From positions 62,001-126,000 of the forward strand of contig NZ_CP015247.1 of the NCBI RefSeq assembly GCF_001891125.1: a stretch of DNA of 64,000 nucleotides, read 5' to 3'. A model generated the notes under the pieces. That model had not been told where the DNA came from and did no database searches. It saw only the letters and a program-made list of their open reading frames with translations. The stretch is from Leuconostoc suionicum. Its GTDB lineage: Bacteria > Bacillota > Bacilli > Lactobacillales > Lactobacillaceae. Position 1 is the first letter of the stretch, and every line of letters begins with the position of its first letter. Shown here piece after piece: positions 7,535-14,776 of the stretch. The position numbers were made by a program, and so were the translations under genes.

Positions 7535-7732
7535 TCAACTTTGGAAAATTTGTTGCACTACAAAAATTTTTTGGAGTAGTATAGGTCCACAATTGAAAAA
7601 CATAGCAAGGGGGCTGTGTTTTTCAATTGTGGTGGTCTGTGATGATGAAGAACAATTGATATTGGGGTTCATTATCACGTTATGATTGTGTCCTATTCCT
7701 TCAATCACGCTAAAAGAATGCGTATAGGAATC

Positions 7733-7775
7733 AAAAAAACGTATCAGCCTTGAGTAAAGGGTGATACGTTTTTTT
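7733..7775. terminator. Terminator after the bacteriocin export operon
   Basis: AAAAAACGTATCA / TGATACGTTTTTTT with a 15-base loop lies directly beyond the stop of the accessory protein gene on the minus strand and is bidirectional. Confidence 0.8.
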
Positions 7776-7787
7776 AGGTTGTGCACG

Positions 7788-9137
7788 CTATTGATGAATC
7801 AACGTGTTTTTAATGTACGACATCCAAGTGCTTTTCCCTGTGATGATACTAACTGTTCCAGTTTGTCCATAATGAATATTTTGATAGTCTTTTGGACGTA
7901 AGTTTAATATTGCACTGACCTGATAAAAATTACCGTCTTTTGTTGTAATGGGATTAGCGGGAATATTTGTAATATTGCCTGGTATCACCATGTGTTTGCT
8001 ATTTTTTTCTGTTAAATGATAACGTATTGGTTGATTTTCCACTATCTGTGAAATTTCATTTGCAGAGATATAAAAACTAACTTTTAAGTCGGGAATTTTT
8101 TTGAGATTTGGATATATTTGTGCAACATTAGTTCCTTGAGGGATGTTAGTTAATTTTGTTTTATTAACTAGTAAATTGACCGTACCGGATTCAGTAGCGA
8201 TGATAGTATTTTTGCCACTTGTTTCTGTTGCAGCGTGTTGTATTTTGGTTTGTTCAATTTCTTGATTAAGTTTTTTTAATTCTTTGGTAATAGAAGCTAG
8301 TTGTTGTGATTTTAGTTCGCTGAGCTTGTTTGTGAGCACATCCTCTGCTAAATTGGTGGAAGAAAAACCGGCATATTGTGTTTTATAGCTAGTTAGCGCA
8401 TCATTTATTGAATCTATTTGTTGTTGAATATTAGTCACAGTTTCTTTTTTTAGTTTATCTACCTGTGAAGTGGGTAACTCTTGTGATTGATGTTGGTAGT
8501 CTAAGAAGGTGTTGTAGTAGGCATTTTTAGGTGAGAGGCTTGTGTTTTTTATTATGGCATTAATCAGGTCTTGGTACTGGTTAAGCTCTGAATTTTTCTT
8601 ATTTATAGCTTCTGCTATAATCGTTTGTTGCTGTTTGACGTGGTCTTGGTCATTGATTTGTTGCTGATGGTCTGTCGTCAGACTGCGTTGTTGAAAAAGA
8701 TAACTTTGGTATGAAGTGGAACAACCATAGTTATCGTCATCAGTAAATAAATTTTGATTCTGTTTTATGCTGTCCTTATAGACTGTGAGTGCTTGTACAT
8801 GTTCTTGCAGATTTTTAAGCGATGATTTTTGTAATTGTAAATTGGTATCTGATTCAGTATTTTGATACTGAATCAGGATATCTCCAGTAGTGACTTCCTT
8901 TTTTGTAAGTAATTCATTTTTAATGATAGGATTATTACTTGTTGATTGTATCGTTCTAAGTATTTTGATCGGTGCTATCTCTCCAGTGCTTTTAATAACT
9001 GTTTCTTTATGCGTAAGGCAAGCAAGCAAAATAAGCAAGACCAAAAGAACAAGTGTTGGAAAAATGATGAGTGTTGTGAAGTTTTGATATCTTTTAGTAT
9101 AAAATTCTGAGCTTTCTAAAAGCCTCTCGTTAAACAT
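7788..9137 (-). CDS. Bacteriocin export accessory protein (LcnD/HlyD-like)
   Basis: This 449-aa membrane-fusion protein works with the C39 ABC exporter to secrete bacteriocins. It has a short cytoplasmic start, one transmembrane helix (about residues 25-45), a barrel segment (STGEIAPIKI), a long Gln/Lys-rich coiled coil (about 85-300), and a C-terminal beta region with VSFYISANEIS and a GQTGTVSI motif near the end. The length fits LcnD/MesE. The ATG at 9137 has GGGAGG seven bases upstream; an earlier in-frame start is less well placed. It lies 17 bp after the exporter gene, in the same operon, ahead of a strong terminator. Confidence 0.85.
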   Translation of the reverse strand: MFNERLLESSEFYTKRYQNFTTLIIFPTLVLLVLLILLACLTHKETVIKSTGEIAPIKILRTIQSTSNNPIIKNELLTKKEVTTGDILIQYQNTESDTNLQLQKSSLKNLQEHVQALTVYKDSIKQNQNLFTDDDNYGCSTSYQSYLFQQRSLTTDHQQQINDQDHVKQQQTIIAEAINKKNSELNQYQDLINAIIKNTSLSPKNAYYNTFLDYQHQSQELPTSQVDKLKKETVTNIQQQIDSINDALTSYKTQYAGFSSTNLAEDVLTNKLSELKSQQLASITKELKKLNQEIEQTKIQHAATETSGKNTIIATESGTVNLLVNKTKLTNIPQGTNVAQIYPNLKKIPDLKVSFYISANEISQIVENQPIRYHLTEKNSKHMVIPGNITNIPANPITTKDGNFYQVSAILNLRPKDYQNIHYGQTGTVSIITGKSTWMSYIKNTLIHQ

Positions 9138-9154
9138 GGTTGTACCTCCCATTA

Positions 9155-11302
9155 TTAATGCTTTACAAGATGATAGTATTTTGATTTTTTATGTATAAGT
9201 TCAGCATGGCTACCATCTTCACTGATGATCCCTTTTTCAAGTAGAATAACACGTTGGACTTTTTCAGCAATGGTCAGGCGATGTGCAATAAAAATGATTG
9301 TCTTATTTTTAAGCGATAATAAATTATCAATAATCTTTTTTTCAGTTGCGACATCAAGATTACTGGTTGATTCATCCAAAATAAGTATTTGAGAATTACT
9401 AAGGAGGGCTCTAGCTAAAGCGATACGCTGCTTTTGGCCTCCAGACATGCCGCCTTCCTCTGAAATTTCGGTTTGATAACTTTGTGGCATATTTTCGATG
9501 TCGTCTTTAATGTCAGCAAGCTCAACAGCATGTAGGATGTCTTCTTGTGTTGTATTTTCACGAGCACCTAGTGTTAAGTTATCTAATATGCTTCCAGTAA
9601 ATATGTATGGGTTTTGTGGTAGATAAAGAATATGTTGTCTTAAATTTTGGCGTTGAACGTGTTTAATGTTTTGTTCACCAATAAAAATGTTTCCAGCACT
9701 AGGTGATATAAAATTAACAAGTAGTTTGGCTAATGTTGACTTACCGGAACCACTAACACCGACCAGAGCAACTTTTTCACCAAAGGGAATCTTAATTGAA
9801 AAGTGGTGTAATATGTTCTTTTGATAACCATATTGATAGCTGACGTCGTCAACTGTAATATTATGAGGGTTATTATGATGAAGCTCTTGCGATTCTGATT
9901 TTTTAAACTCTGATTTTACAAGATAGACTTCGTTTAATCGTCGGTTAGCAACCGTTGCCGTTTGTAATTTCGCCTGCAAGTTAATAATATTTTGGAAAGG
10001 TTCAGTAAAGTAGCCTAGTAATGCATTATAAGTAACTAACTGACCGACACTAATTTGATTACTAATCACTAGCTTGGCGCCCAACCATAAAATGAATACA
10101 TTGATAATGAGTTGAGTTGCTTGTTTAATACTATTTTGAATGGCTTCGCTTTTTTGATGGGCAAAGGATTTTTTTAAATAATCAACAAATTCACGATCAA
10201 TTTTTTGATAGCTTGTCTTCTCACTTGTCAAAGATTTTATGGTTTCAATACCATTGATGTCTTCAATAATAGAGGAGCTCAGTGTTGCATTACTTGCCAT
10301 CTGTTCTTGATTCAATCGTTCAAATGGCTTCATGAAACAGTAGACAATCAAGAAGTAGATAGGGAAAGAGATTAGAGATAGTAGAAAAAGTTTTGTATTT
10401 TGAATTGCTAAGACGCTGCCAACAATTATCGTGATCCCTAAATCTAAAAAAAGTGAGAGAATTGTATTTGCCATGGCATCAATAATGGTATTGGCGTCAT
10501 TAAAACGCGTTACAATTTCACCTGTTCGACGTGTGGCAAAGAAATTAACAGGCAGTTCGAACAAGTGACGTATGTATGATAGTATGACTTCAATCGATAA
10601 TCGTTGTCCCATAATAGTTAACAAATAGGTTCGAGCAAAACTAAGTAGTTGTTGTAACACATAGGTCGTAATGAGCCCTAATGAAACAACGGTTAATGTG
10701 TTAGACATAGCACTAGGAATATAGGCATCGATCACTAGTTGCATGTAATAAGAACCAGCGATACTAATTAAGGTGACTAGCAAAGAAGCGGCGACAATAT
10801 TAGCAATTAATCCTTTTTGTCGGCTAATAATTGGTAAAAAGGATAGGATACTGTTTTTATTTTCTTTAAAAGGTTTATATTTGGGTGAAGGCGACATGAA
10901 CAATGCTACCCCAGTCCACTCTTTGGAGAATTCCTGTAACGTCATTGCGGTTTTACCAACTGTTGGATCTGGATCTGCAATAATAACTTTGTTTTTAGTG
11001 AATCCGTACACTACATAATAATGTAAGTATTGACCTTTTTTCTCAACATGAGCGATAAACGGCAGAGGTAAATCTTTCATTTCGAACAAAGTCAAGTCAG
11101 CTTGAATTGGACGGACATCCATATTAAATGATTCAGCGGCTTTCACTAAGCCTAACGCCGTTGTACCTGATAAAGATGTTTGACAGCGTTCGCGAATGTT
11201 AGCTAATGAAACATCTGAGCCGTGTCGCTTTAAAATCATAGCTAGTGCTGCTACGCCACAATCTTTTTCTTCAAGTTGTGATATATAATGAAACTTTCTC
11301 AT
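9155..11302 (-). CDS. C39 peptidase bacteriocin ABC exporter (LcnC/MesD-like)
   Basis: This 715-aa protein cuts double-glycine leaders and exports the mature peptides. The N-terminal C39 peptidase has catalytic Cys15 in EKDCGVAAL, His94 in QYLHYY and Asp110 in IIADPDP. A six-helix transmembrane domain spans about residues 160-450. The nucleotide-binding domain has Walker A GVSGSGKST near 514, the signature MSGGQKQRIALARALL, and Walker B ILILDEST. The length is standard for the family. It starts at 11302 with AGGAG upstream and is read away from the first bacteriocin cassette. Its promoter carries the same 21-bp-period repeats on the minus strand, so it belongs to the regulon. It should process all seven precursors here. 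Confidence 0.92.
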   Translation of the reverse strand: MRKFHYISQLEEKDCGVAALAMILKRHGSDVSLANIRERCQTSLSGTTALGLVKAAESFNMDVRPIQADLTLFEMKDLPLPFIAHVEKKGQYLHYYVVYGFTKNKVIIADPDPTVGKTAMTLQEFSKEWTGVALFMSPSPKYKPFKENKNSILSFLPIISRQKGLIANIVAASLLVTLISIAGSYYMQLVIDAYIPSAMSNTLTVVSLGLITTYVLQQLLSFARTYLLTIMGQRLSIEVILSYIRHLFELPVNFFATRRTGEIVTRFNDANTIIDAMANTILSLFLDLGITIIVGSVLAIQNTKLFLLSLISFPIYFLIVYCFMKPFERLNQEQMASNATLSSSIIEDINGIETIKSLTSEKTSYQKIDREFVDYLKKSFAHQKSEAIQNSIKQATQLIINVFILWLGAKLVISNQISVGQLVTYNALLGYFTEPFQNIINLQAKLQTATVANRRLNEVYLVKSEFKKSESQELHHNNPHNITVDDVSYQYGYQKNILHHFSIKIPFGEKVALVGVSGSGKSTLAKLLVNFISPSAGNIFIGEQNIKHVQRQNLRQHILYLPQNPYIFTGSILDNLTLGARENTTQEDILHAVELADIKDDIENMPQSYQTEISEEGGMSGGQKQRIALARALLSNSQILILDESTSNLDVATEKKIIDNLLSLKNKTIIFIAHRLTIAEKVQRVILLEKGIISEDGSHAELIHKKSKYYHLVKH

Positions 11303-11340
11303 GCTTATGCGCTCCTATAAAAATAACTTTAAAAGTTTAT

Positions 11341-11406
11341 TTTATAGTGAGAATGGTATTTTGTTATTAATTGATCATAACTGGTTGTTATTTTGTGTTG
11401 AATGGT
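11341..11406 (-). promoter_or_regulatory. LytTR-type operator and promoter of the exporter operon
   Basis: On the minus strand ACCATTCAA (11406-11398) and ACCAGTTAT (11385-11377) are spaced 21 bp, and TATAAA (11346-11341) lies 60 bp after the first repeat. The arrangement matches the other promoters of the island and is back-to-back with the promoter of cassette 1. Confidence 0.6.
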
Positions 11407-11418
11407 GGACTTTTAACC
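11381..11418. repeat. 38-bp direct repeat, copy 1
   Basis: This 38-bp stretch is repeated without mismatch at 12780-12817. It begins CTGGTTGTTATTTTG, includes an inverted TTGAATGGT and ends in TTTTAACC at the first LytTR repeat, so it carries regulatory halves for both strands. Confidence 0.85.
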
Positions 11419-11505
11419 ATTCAATGTAATCAAATGATCATTTAGTGTATGATGTATTCATTATTCATTCATTGTTGTATATTTAATGTATTCGTTGCGC
11501 AACGA
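11416..11505 (+). promoter_or_regulatory. Promoter region of bacteriocin cassette 1
   Basis: ACCATTCAA (11416-11424) and ATCATTTAG (11437-11445) have a 21-bp period. TATATT (11478-11483) starts 62 bp after the first repeat. The palindrome TCGTTGCGCAACGA (11492-11505) begins 14 bp after the first base of the -10, that is at the expected transcript 5' end. Paired repeats of this kind are bound by LytTR response regulators such as PlnC/PlnD and ComE. Confidence 0.7.
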
Positions 11506-11555
11506 TAGAAAGAGGCTATTGTTATAATGTGAAATAAGTTCGGAGTACTTTTAAA

Positions 11556-11760
11556 ATGAAATTGTTCGTTTTTATATGTAAACACATACACAAGAAAATT
11601 TATTAATGGATTGCGGTGCAATTATGTTTCGATTTTTTTAATACCTGTAACCATAATGGGAGAAAAAACATCTTTATTAACTGCTATTATAGCAGCAGTC
11701 ATATTTTGGGTATTTAATTTCCTTTTAAGTGGTTTTATTTGTAAGTTTAAAGAGTGTTAA
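11556..11760 (+). pseudogene. Degenerate small membrane-protein ORF
   Basis: Within the roughly 480-nt leader of cassette 1 there are fragments of a small hydrophobic protein. A short ORF with CGGAG upstream (11556-11606) ends early. A second (from 11606 or 11624) stops at a 7-T run (11633-11639). One extra base there would join it to the frame starting MGEKTSLLTAIIAAV at 11656, which gives one transmembrane helix and a KFKEC end. This looks like a decayed immunity-type gene. The 34-codon ORF 11656-11760 lacks its own good ribosome site. Confidence 0.35.
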
Positions 11761-11990
11761 TTTATTGTAATAGCTTCATTCTTTTTAGTAATCTTGTGTG
11801 TCTTATGTATAGTGAGTGATAGCTTGTAAAATTAAGCTGAACAATTGAACAAAAATTTTGTGGATTCTTCAGGGGTAATTGACTAAAACCAACTATAAAG
11901 AATTTTTCATTTATAAATTAAAAGTATTGTCCATTTTATTATCATCATGTATAACACTTCACATGGAATATTTTATTTAAAGGAGAGTTT

Positions 11991-12191
11991 ATGAACTCAC
12001 AATCATTGACTAGTTTGTCTGAATTTGAAACTATTGATAACGGACAGCTTGAACAAATTGAAGGTGGTATTTTCCCACTCATCATCGGTGGGGTAGTTAT
12101 TACCAAGGGAGCGGTTATAACAGGTAGTTTATTAGCGGGAGCAGCGGGAGTTGGAGCATATGTTGGATATAAAGCAAAGAAAAATGGATAG
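11991..12191 (+). CDS. Double-glycine bacteriocin precursor, cassette 1 peptide A
   Basis: This 66-aa precursor starts after AAGGAGAG. The 26-residue leader ends QLEQIEGG, the double-glycine cleavage motif for C39 exporters. The predicted mature part is 40 residues, starts IFPLIIGG, is hydrophobic and Gly/Ala/Val-rich with a GAAGVG (GxxxG-type) run, and ends in a basic YKAKKNG tail. Together with the overlapping next gene it forms a probable two-peptide (class IIb) bacteriocin that would permeabilise target membranes. I do not recognise it as a named bacteriocin. It is the first gene of the cassette. Confidence 0.82.
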   Translation: MNSQSLTSLSEFETIDNGQLEQIEGGIFPLIIGGVVITKGAVITGSLLAGAAGVGAYVGYKAKKNG

Positions 12192-12348
12192 TTTTAAAAC
12201 TTTGGATCACTCAGAACTTCCTGAAGTTGTTGGTGGCGTGGTGCCAATAATAGTGGGTGGCGCTGTAGTTCTGAAGGTGGCTGCTGGTATGGGTGGTGCT
12301 TTTGCGGCTGGATATACTATTGGATACGCGCTCACAAAGAAAAAGTAA
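12184..12348 (+). CDS. Double-glycine bacteriocin precursor, cassette 1 peptide B
   Basis: This 54-aa precursor has an 18-residue leader (MDSFKTLDHSELPEVVGG) and a predicted 36-residue mature peptide starting VVPIIVGG. GMGGAFAAG provides GxxxG-type helix-packing motifs and the tail is TKKK. The start overlaps the end of peptide A by eight bases and lacks a strong ribosome site, so translational coupling is likely and would set a fixed ratio of the two peptides, as expected for a two-component bacteriocin. An upstream in-frame ATG at 12151 lies inside peptide A and would give an abnormal leader. Confidence 0.8.
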   Translation: MDSFKTLDHSELPEVVGGVVPIIVGGAVVLKVAAGMGGAFAAGYTIGYALTKKK

Positions 12349-12360
12349 GGTAAATAAATT

Positions 12361-12525
12361 ATGACTATAACAAGCAAAAGTGTTTTAAAGATTTTTAGTT
12401 TGATATTTGTTATTTTATTTAGTGTTACTGCATTGCTTATATATACTAACACCATTGATAGTATCAAAAATTTTTATATATTATACATTTTGTCATTGCT
12501 TGCTTTATACTTTAGTTGGACTTGA
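12361..12525 (+). CDS. Putative immunity protein, cassette 1 (54 aa)
   Basis: This small hydrophobic protein of 54 residues has two predicted transmembrane helices (about 9-28 and 38-52) joined by a short TNTIDSIKN loop. It follows peptide B by 12 bp with AAGG upstream. Its position directly after a peptide pair and its size fit a dedicated immunity protein that protects the producer. I recognise no named family. The role is inferred from position and from the same layout in the two other cassettes. Confidence 0.65.
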   Translation: MTITSKSVLKIFSLIFVILFSVTALLIYTNTIDSIKNFYILYILSLLALYFSWT

Positions 12526-12620
12526 AAATTAGAATGAGCTTATATTGTGGATAACTGCGATGTAAGTTCTTTTTTTGGAAAATAAATTAATTTTGTCAAT
12601 TTTATTGAGCAATTAAGAAT
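12526..12620 (+). other. Spacer after cassette 1
   Basis: AT-rich sequence with no clear terminator and no ORF that I can support separates the immunity gene from the C39 fragment. Confidence 0.4.
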
Positions 12621-12749
12621 AGTAAAAAATATACTCTTAAGAAATTAAATTATATCCTACAAATAGACGAACATGATTGTGGTGTAGACGCCCTAGCTAG
12701 GGTTTATTTGATAAAAAATTATCCTATCCCTTTATTGCTTATTTCGTAA
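12621..12749 (+). pseudogene. Fragment of a second C39 bacteriocin exporter
   Basis: An uninterrupted frame without a start codon reads ...LKKLNYILQIDEHDCGVDALARVYLIKNYP... and then ends in TAA (12747-12749). It matches the first residues of C39 peptidases, including the catalytic Cys in HDCGVDAL, and corresponds to residues 4-30 of the intact exporter. Everything after that is gone. It lies on the plus strand, opposite to the intact exporter, so it is not a simple direct duplication. It suggests that a second exporter gene once stood here. Confidence 0.65.
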
Positions 12750-12779
12750 ACTAGAAAAGCACCACCATTATCATTGCTT

Positions 12780-12817
12780 CTGGTTGTTATTTTGTGTTGA
12801 ATGGTGGACTTTTAACC
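12780..12817. repeat. 38-bp direct repeat, copy 2
   Basis: Identical to 11381-11418. It ends at the first LytTR repeat of cassette 2. The perfect identity in a non-coding stretch points to a recent duplication or to gene conversion between the two promoter regions. Confidence 0.85.
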
Positions 12818-12905
12818 GTTTAACATTTCAACATGACCATTCGTTCCATTTATCTATAAAGACACAACAAGTTAGTGTATATTTAGTTTTATCGTTGCGC
12901 AGCGG
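12815..12905 (+). promoter_or_regulatory. Promoter region of bacteriocin cassette 2
   Basis: ACCGTTTAA (12815-12823) and ACCATTCGT (12836-12844) have a 21-bp period. TATATT (12878-12883) starts 63 bp after the first repeat, and TCGTTGCGCAGCGG (12892-12905), a slightly imperfect form of the cassette palindrome, begins 14 bp after the -10 start. Confidence 0.7.
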
Positions 12906-12933
12906 TTAAATACCAAAAATAATAGGGGGAAGT

Positions 12934-13110
12934 ATGATCAACAGTATAGCGGTCAAGGAATTAAATGACATGGAATTAGAAAGCATTAATGGTGGTTGGT
13001 CACCACAAGGTTTTGCTATTTCCTTTGTACTTGGAGGGGCAGTAGGTGTTGGTGCCTATTCAATATATCAATTCGGTATGGACCAAGGATATCGAAATAA
13101 TAAAAAGTAG
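12934..13110 (+). CDS. Double-glycine bacteriocin precursor, cassette 2 peptide A
   Basis: This 58-aa precursor starts after AGGGGGA. The 21-residue leader ends ELESINGG. The predicted mature peptide of 37 residues begins WSPQGFAIS, carries the packed run GGAVGVGAY with GxxxG spacing, and ends in a hydrophilic DQGYRNNKK tail. It pairs with the next gene, 29 bp downstream. The Trp at mature position 1 and the GYRNNKK tail distinguish it from the cassette 1 peptides, so the two bacteriocins probably do not swap partners. Confidence 0.8.
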   Translation: MINSIAVKELNDMELESINGGWSPQGFAISFVLGGAVGVGAYSIYQFGMDQGYRNNKK

Positions 13111-13139
13111 GATTAGATTTATTTAGGAGGGTATAACGT

Positions 13140-13301
13140 ATGGCATTATTTAAGGAATTAAGCAACAAGGAATTAGTAAATGTAAATGGGGGAGTAGTCC
13201 CAGTAGCTGTAGTTTTGTGTGTCCCAACATTAGCACTTGGAATATACCAAGCTGGATATGCGGCAGGAAAAGACAGAGCCCAAGCTGGCTTACGCCGATG
13301 A
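13140..13301 (+). CDS. Double-glycine bacteriocin precursor, cassette 2 peptide B
   Basis: This 53-aa precursor starts after AGGAGGG, the best ribosome site of the cassette. The 18-residue leader is MALFKELSNKELVNVNGG. The predicted mature peptide of 35 residues starts VVPVAVVLC, has a single Cys at position 9, a GIYQAGYAAG stretch and an Arg-rich end. The stop codon overlaps the ATG of the next gene (ATGA), so the two are translationally coupled. Confidence 0.8.
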   Translation: MALFKELSNKELVNVNGGVVPVAVVLCVPTLALGIYQAGYAAGKDRAQAGLRR

Positions 13302-13603
13302 AATATCTACTGTTGTTTTTACAGTGTCTAATATTTACCGCTTTATGTTTATTGGTAATATTAATAGGTTTAAGTGATCAACATCGTTTTGGAGCGGTAT
13401 CATATCATGCTATGAATAGTATGTTTGTTTTGTTGATGCTTTTCCAGTTTGCCTTATTTTTAATACCCAATAAATTCTTAGGTGCATTTGAAAACAGTTT
13501 GTCCGGATATTTGAGAAAAAAATCATTATGGAAAATTGTTGTATGGACAGGAATAAGTGGTGGTATATTGTCGTTGAAGGAAATAGTTTGTAATAAAATT
13601 TAA
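13298..13603 (+). CDS. Putative immunity protein, cassette 2 (101 aa)
   Basis: This 101-aa protein starts at the ATGA overlap with peptide B. It has three hydrophobic segments (about residues 2-22, 38-60 and 80-95) with basic residues (RKK) before the last. There is no independent ribosome site, which supports coupled translation. It has no recognisable enzymatic motif. The place in the cassette and the membrane topology suggest immunity. A terminator follows at 13664. Confidence 0.65.
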   Translation: MKYLLLFLQCLIFTALCLLVILIGLSDQHRFGAVSYHAMNSMFVLLMLFQFALFLIPNKFLGAFENSLSGYLRKKSLWKIVVWTGISGGILSLKEIVCNKI

Positions 13604-13663
13604 ATTCATATATCTTACTTCAAGGATTAAGATGTTTGCGAAACTCTTAAGTAGATTTTTATG

Positions 13664-13688
13664 GCATGGAGAAATCCATGCTTTTTTT
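13664..13688 (+). terminator. Terminator of bacteriocin cassette 2
   Basis: GCATGGA-GAAA-TCCATGC followed by seven T residues. Confidence 0.85.
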
Positions 13689-13800
13689 GCAGTAAAATTG
13701 GTATTGAGCAATTATTCAAATAGTCACTCAAAGATTAGCTACAAATTGCTTTTGAATGTATCATGAATGGTTGTTAATATTCTGTAGATGGACCAAATGG

Positions 13801-13891
13801 ACCTTTTACTACCCTAAAATAGCCACTGACCTCACTTATGTATATATTGTTAATAAATTTTTGTATATTCGAATTATTCGTTGCGCAACGA
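13801..13891 (+). promoter_or_regulatory. Promoter region of bacteriocin cassette 3 with degenerate operator
   Basis: ACCTTTTAC (13801-13809) and GCCACTGAC (13822-13830) keep the 21-bp period and the 63-bp distance to TATATT (13864-13869), but their match to the consensus is poorer than at cassettes 1 and 2. The palindrome TCGTTGCGCAACGA (13878-13891) is perfect and again begins 14 bp after the -10 start. Expression may therefore be less dependent on the regulator. Confidence 0.55.
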
Positions 13892-13920
13892 TAAAAAAAT
13901 ATGGGACTAGGGGAAGAGTC

Positions 13921-14100
13921 ATGGATAACTATCTGGGATTAAGTAACTTTAAAGAGTTGAATTCTGAAGAATTACTGGAGTCAGGAGGAATAGCTCCTCT
14001 GATTGTAGCTGGTTTATGGATCGCTGGAGGAGTTGGCGGTGCTGGAGTTGCGGGCTTCGCTATCGGAGCGACGGCTGGGTACATTGCTAATAAAAAGTGA
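13921..14100 (+). CDS. Double-glycine bacteriocin precursor, cassette 3 peptide A
   Basis: This 59-aa precursor begins at ATG 13921 behind AGGGGAAG. The leader of 23 residues ends ELLESGG; the residue before the Gly pair is Ser, slightly unusual. The predicted 36-residue mature peptide starts IAPLIVAGLW, continues with a very Gly-rich core (GGVGGAGVAGFAIG, several GxxxG motifs) and ends YIANKK. It is 13 bp from the next precursor. Confidence 0.8.
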   Translation: MDNYLGLSNFKELNSEELLESGGIAPLIVAGLWIAGGVGGAGVAGFAIGATAGYIANKK

Positions 14101-14113
14101 GGAGAATAAGAAA

Positions 14114-14287
14114 ATGAAAGAATTGAATACATTTGCTAATTTATCAACAGAAGAAATGAAAAATATTCATGGTGGAATTATTCCTGTTAGTCCGAGTACT
14201 GTTAAGTGGTATTGCGCTGCAGTTGGTGGTGCCTTTGTGTGGGGATATGACAAAGGATATCAATTTGGAAAGGATTTGGCTAAATAA
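14114..14287 (+). CDS. Double-glycine bacteriocin precursor, cassette 3 peptide B
   Basis: This 57-aa precursor starts after GGAGAATAAGAAA. The 21-residue leader ends EEMKNIHGG. The predicted mature peptide of 36 residues begins IIPVSPSTV, has one Cys and a GGAFVWGYDKGYQFG segment with GxxxG-type spacing, and ends KDLAK. The GYDKGYQ stretch resembles the MDQGYRNN end of the cassette 2 peptide, which hints at a common origin. An immunity-like gene starts five bases after its stop. Confidence 0.8.
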   Translation: MKELNTFANLSTEEMKNIHGGIIPVSPSTVKWYCAAVGGAFVWGYDKGYQFGKDLAK

Positions 14288-14292
14288 TAATC

Positions 14293-14505
14293 ATGACAGA
14301 TAATACGAACGCTGCAATAGCGTTAGGAGTATTTATATTATACTTTGTCATTGCAGCACTACGTTTTTTTACAGATGTAGGTATCTTAAATATTATTTCT
14401 GCAAGAGACTTAGAGCAAGCATCTCATTTTTTGTTAATAATAACTTTTGTTAATTTGATTGTATGGCCATTAAAAAAAGACAGTAAATTTTCTTTTCTTC
14501 GGTAA
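14293..14505 (+). CDS. Putative immunity protein, cassette 3 (70 aa)
   Basis: This 70-aa protein has two predicted transmembrane helices (about residues 8-28 and 44-60) and a basic tail (KKDSKFSFLR). Its ATG lies five bases after the peptide B stop with no strong ribosome site, so coupling is likely. It shows no known enzymatic motif. Position gives the immunity assignment. Confidence 0.62.
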   Translation: MTDNTNAAIALGVFILYFVIAALRFFTDVGILNIISARDLEQASHFLLIITFVNLIVWPLKKDSKFSFLR

Positions 14506-14730
14506 ATAGTATTATATAGTTGTCTTTTATTACATAAAATACTATTTTAGATAATTCAATTGTAAAAAGAATAATCACATTACTATTCAAATTAGACAGA
14601 TGGCAAGAAAGTATATGATTATTATAGGGAAAATCATATCAAAAGTTCTCAGGTTGCTGCACTATTGTTAGTGAATCACTGTTGGGAGATTATTAATTCT
14701 AGCTATTGCAGATCATACACAAAAAATAAA
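14506..14730 (+). other. Spacer between cassette 3 and the terminator
   Basis: AT-rich, no ORF with a ribosome site. An ATG at 14665 lies in a frame that runs through the terminator and overlaps the regulator gene antisense; I do not regard it as a gene. Confidence 0.5.
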
Positions 14731-14775
14731 AAAGGCGGGTTCACTGAGATGTTAACAGTGAATCCGCTTTTTTTA
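14731..14775. terminator. Bidirectional terminator, cassette 3 / regulator operon
   Basis: GGCGGGTTCACTG / CAGTGAATCCGC with a nine-base loop and T tracts on both strands separates the convergent bacteriocin cassette and two-component operon. Confidence 0.88.
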
Positions 14776-14776
14776 G

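Noticed and set aside
7535-7786. 83-aa minus-strand ORF beside the export operon
   Set aside because: It begins inside the terminator hairpin 7733-7775, has no ribosome site and shows no domain.
12207-12467. 86-aa minus-strand hydrophobic ORF
   Set aside because: It is the antisense shadow of bacteriocin peptide B and the immunity gene, with no ribosome site of its own.
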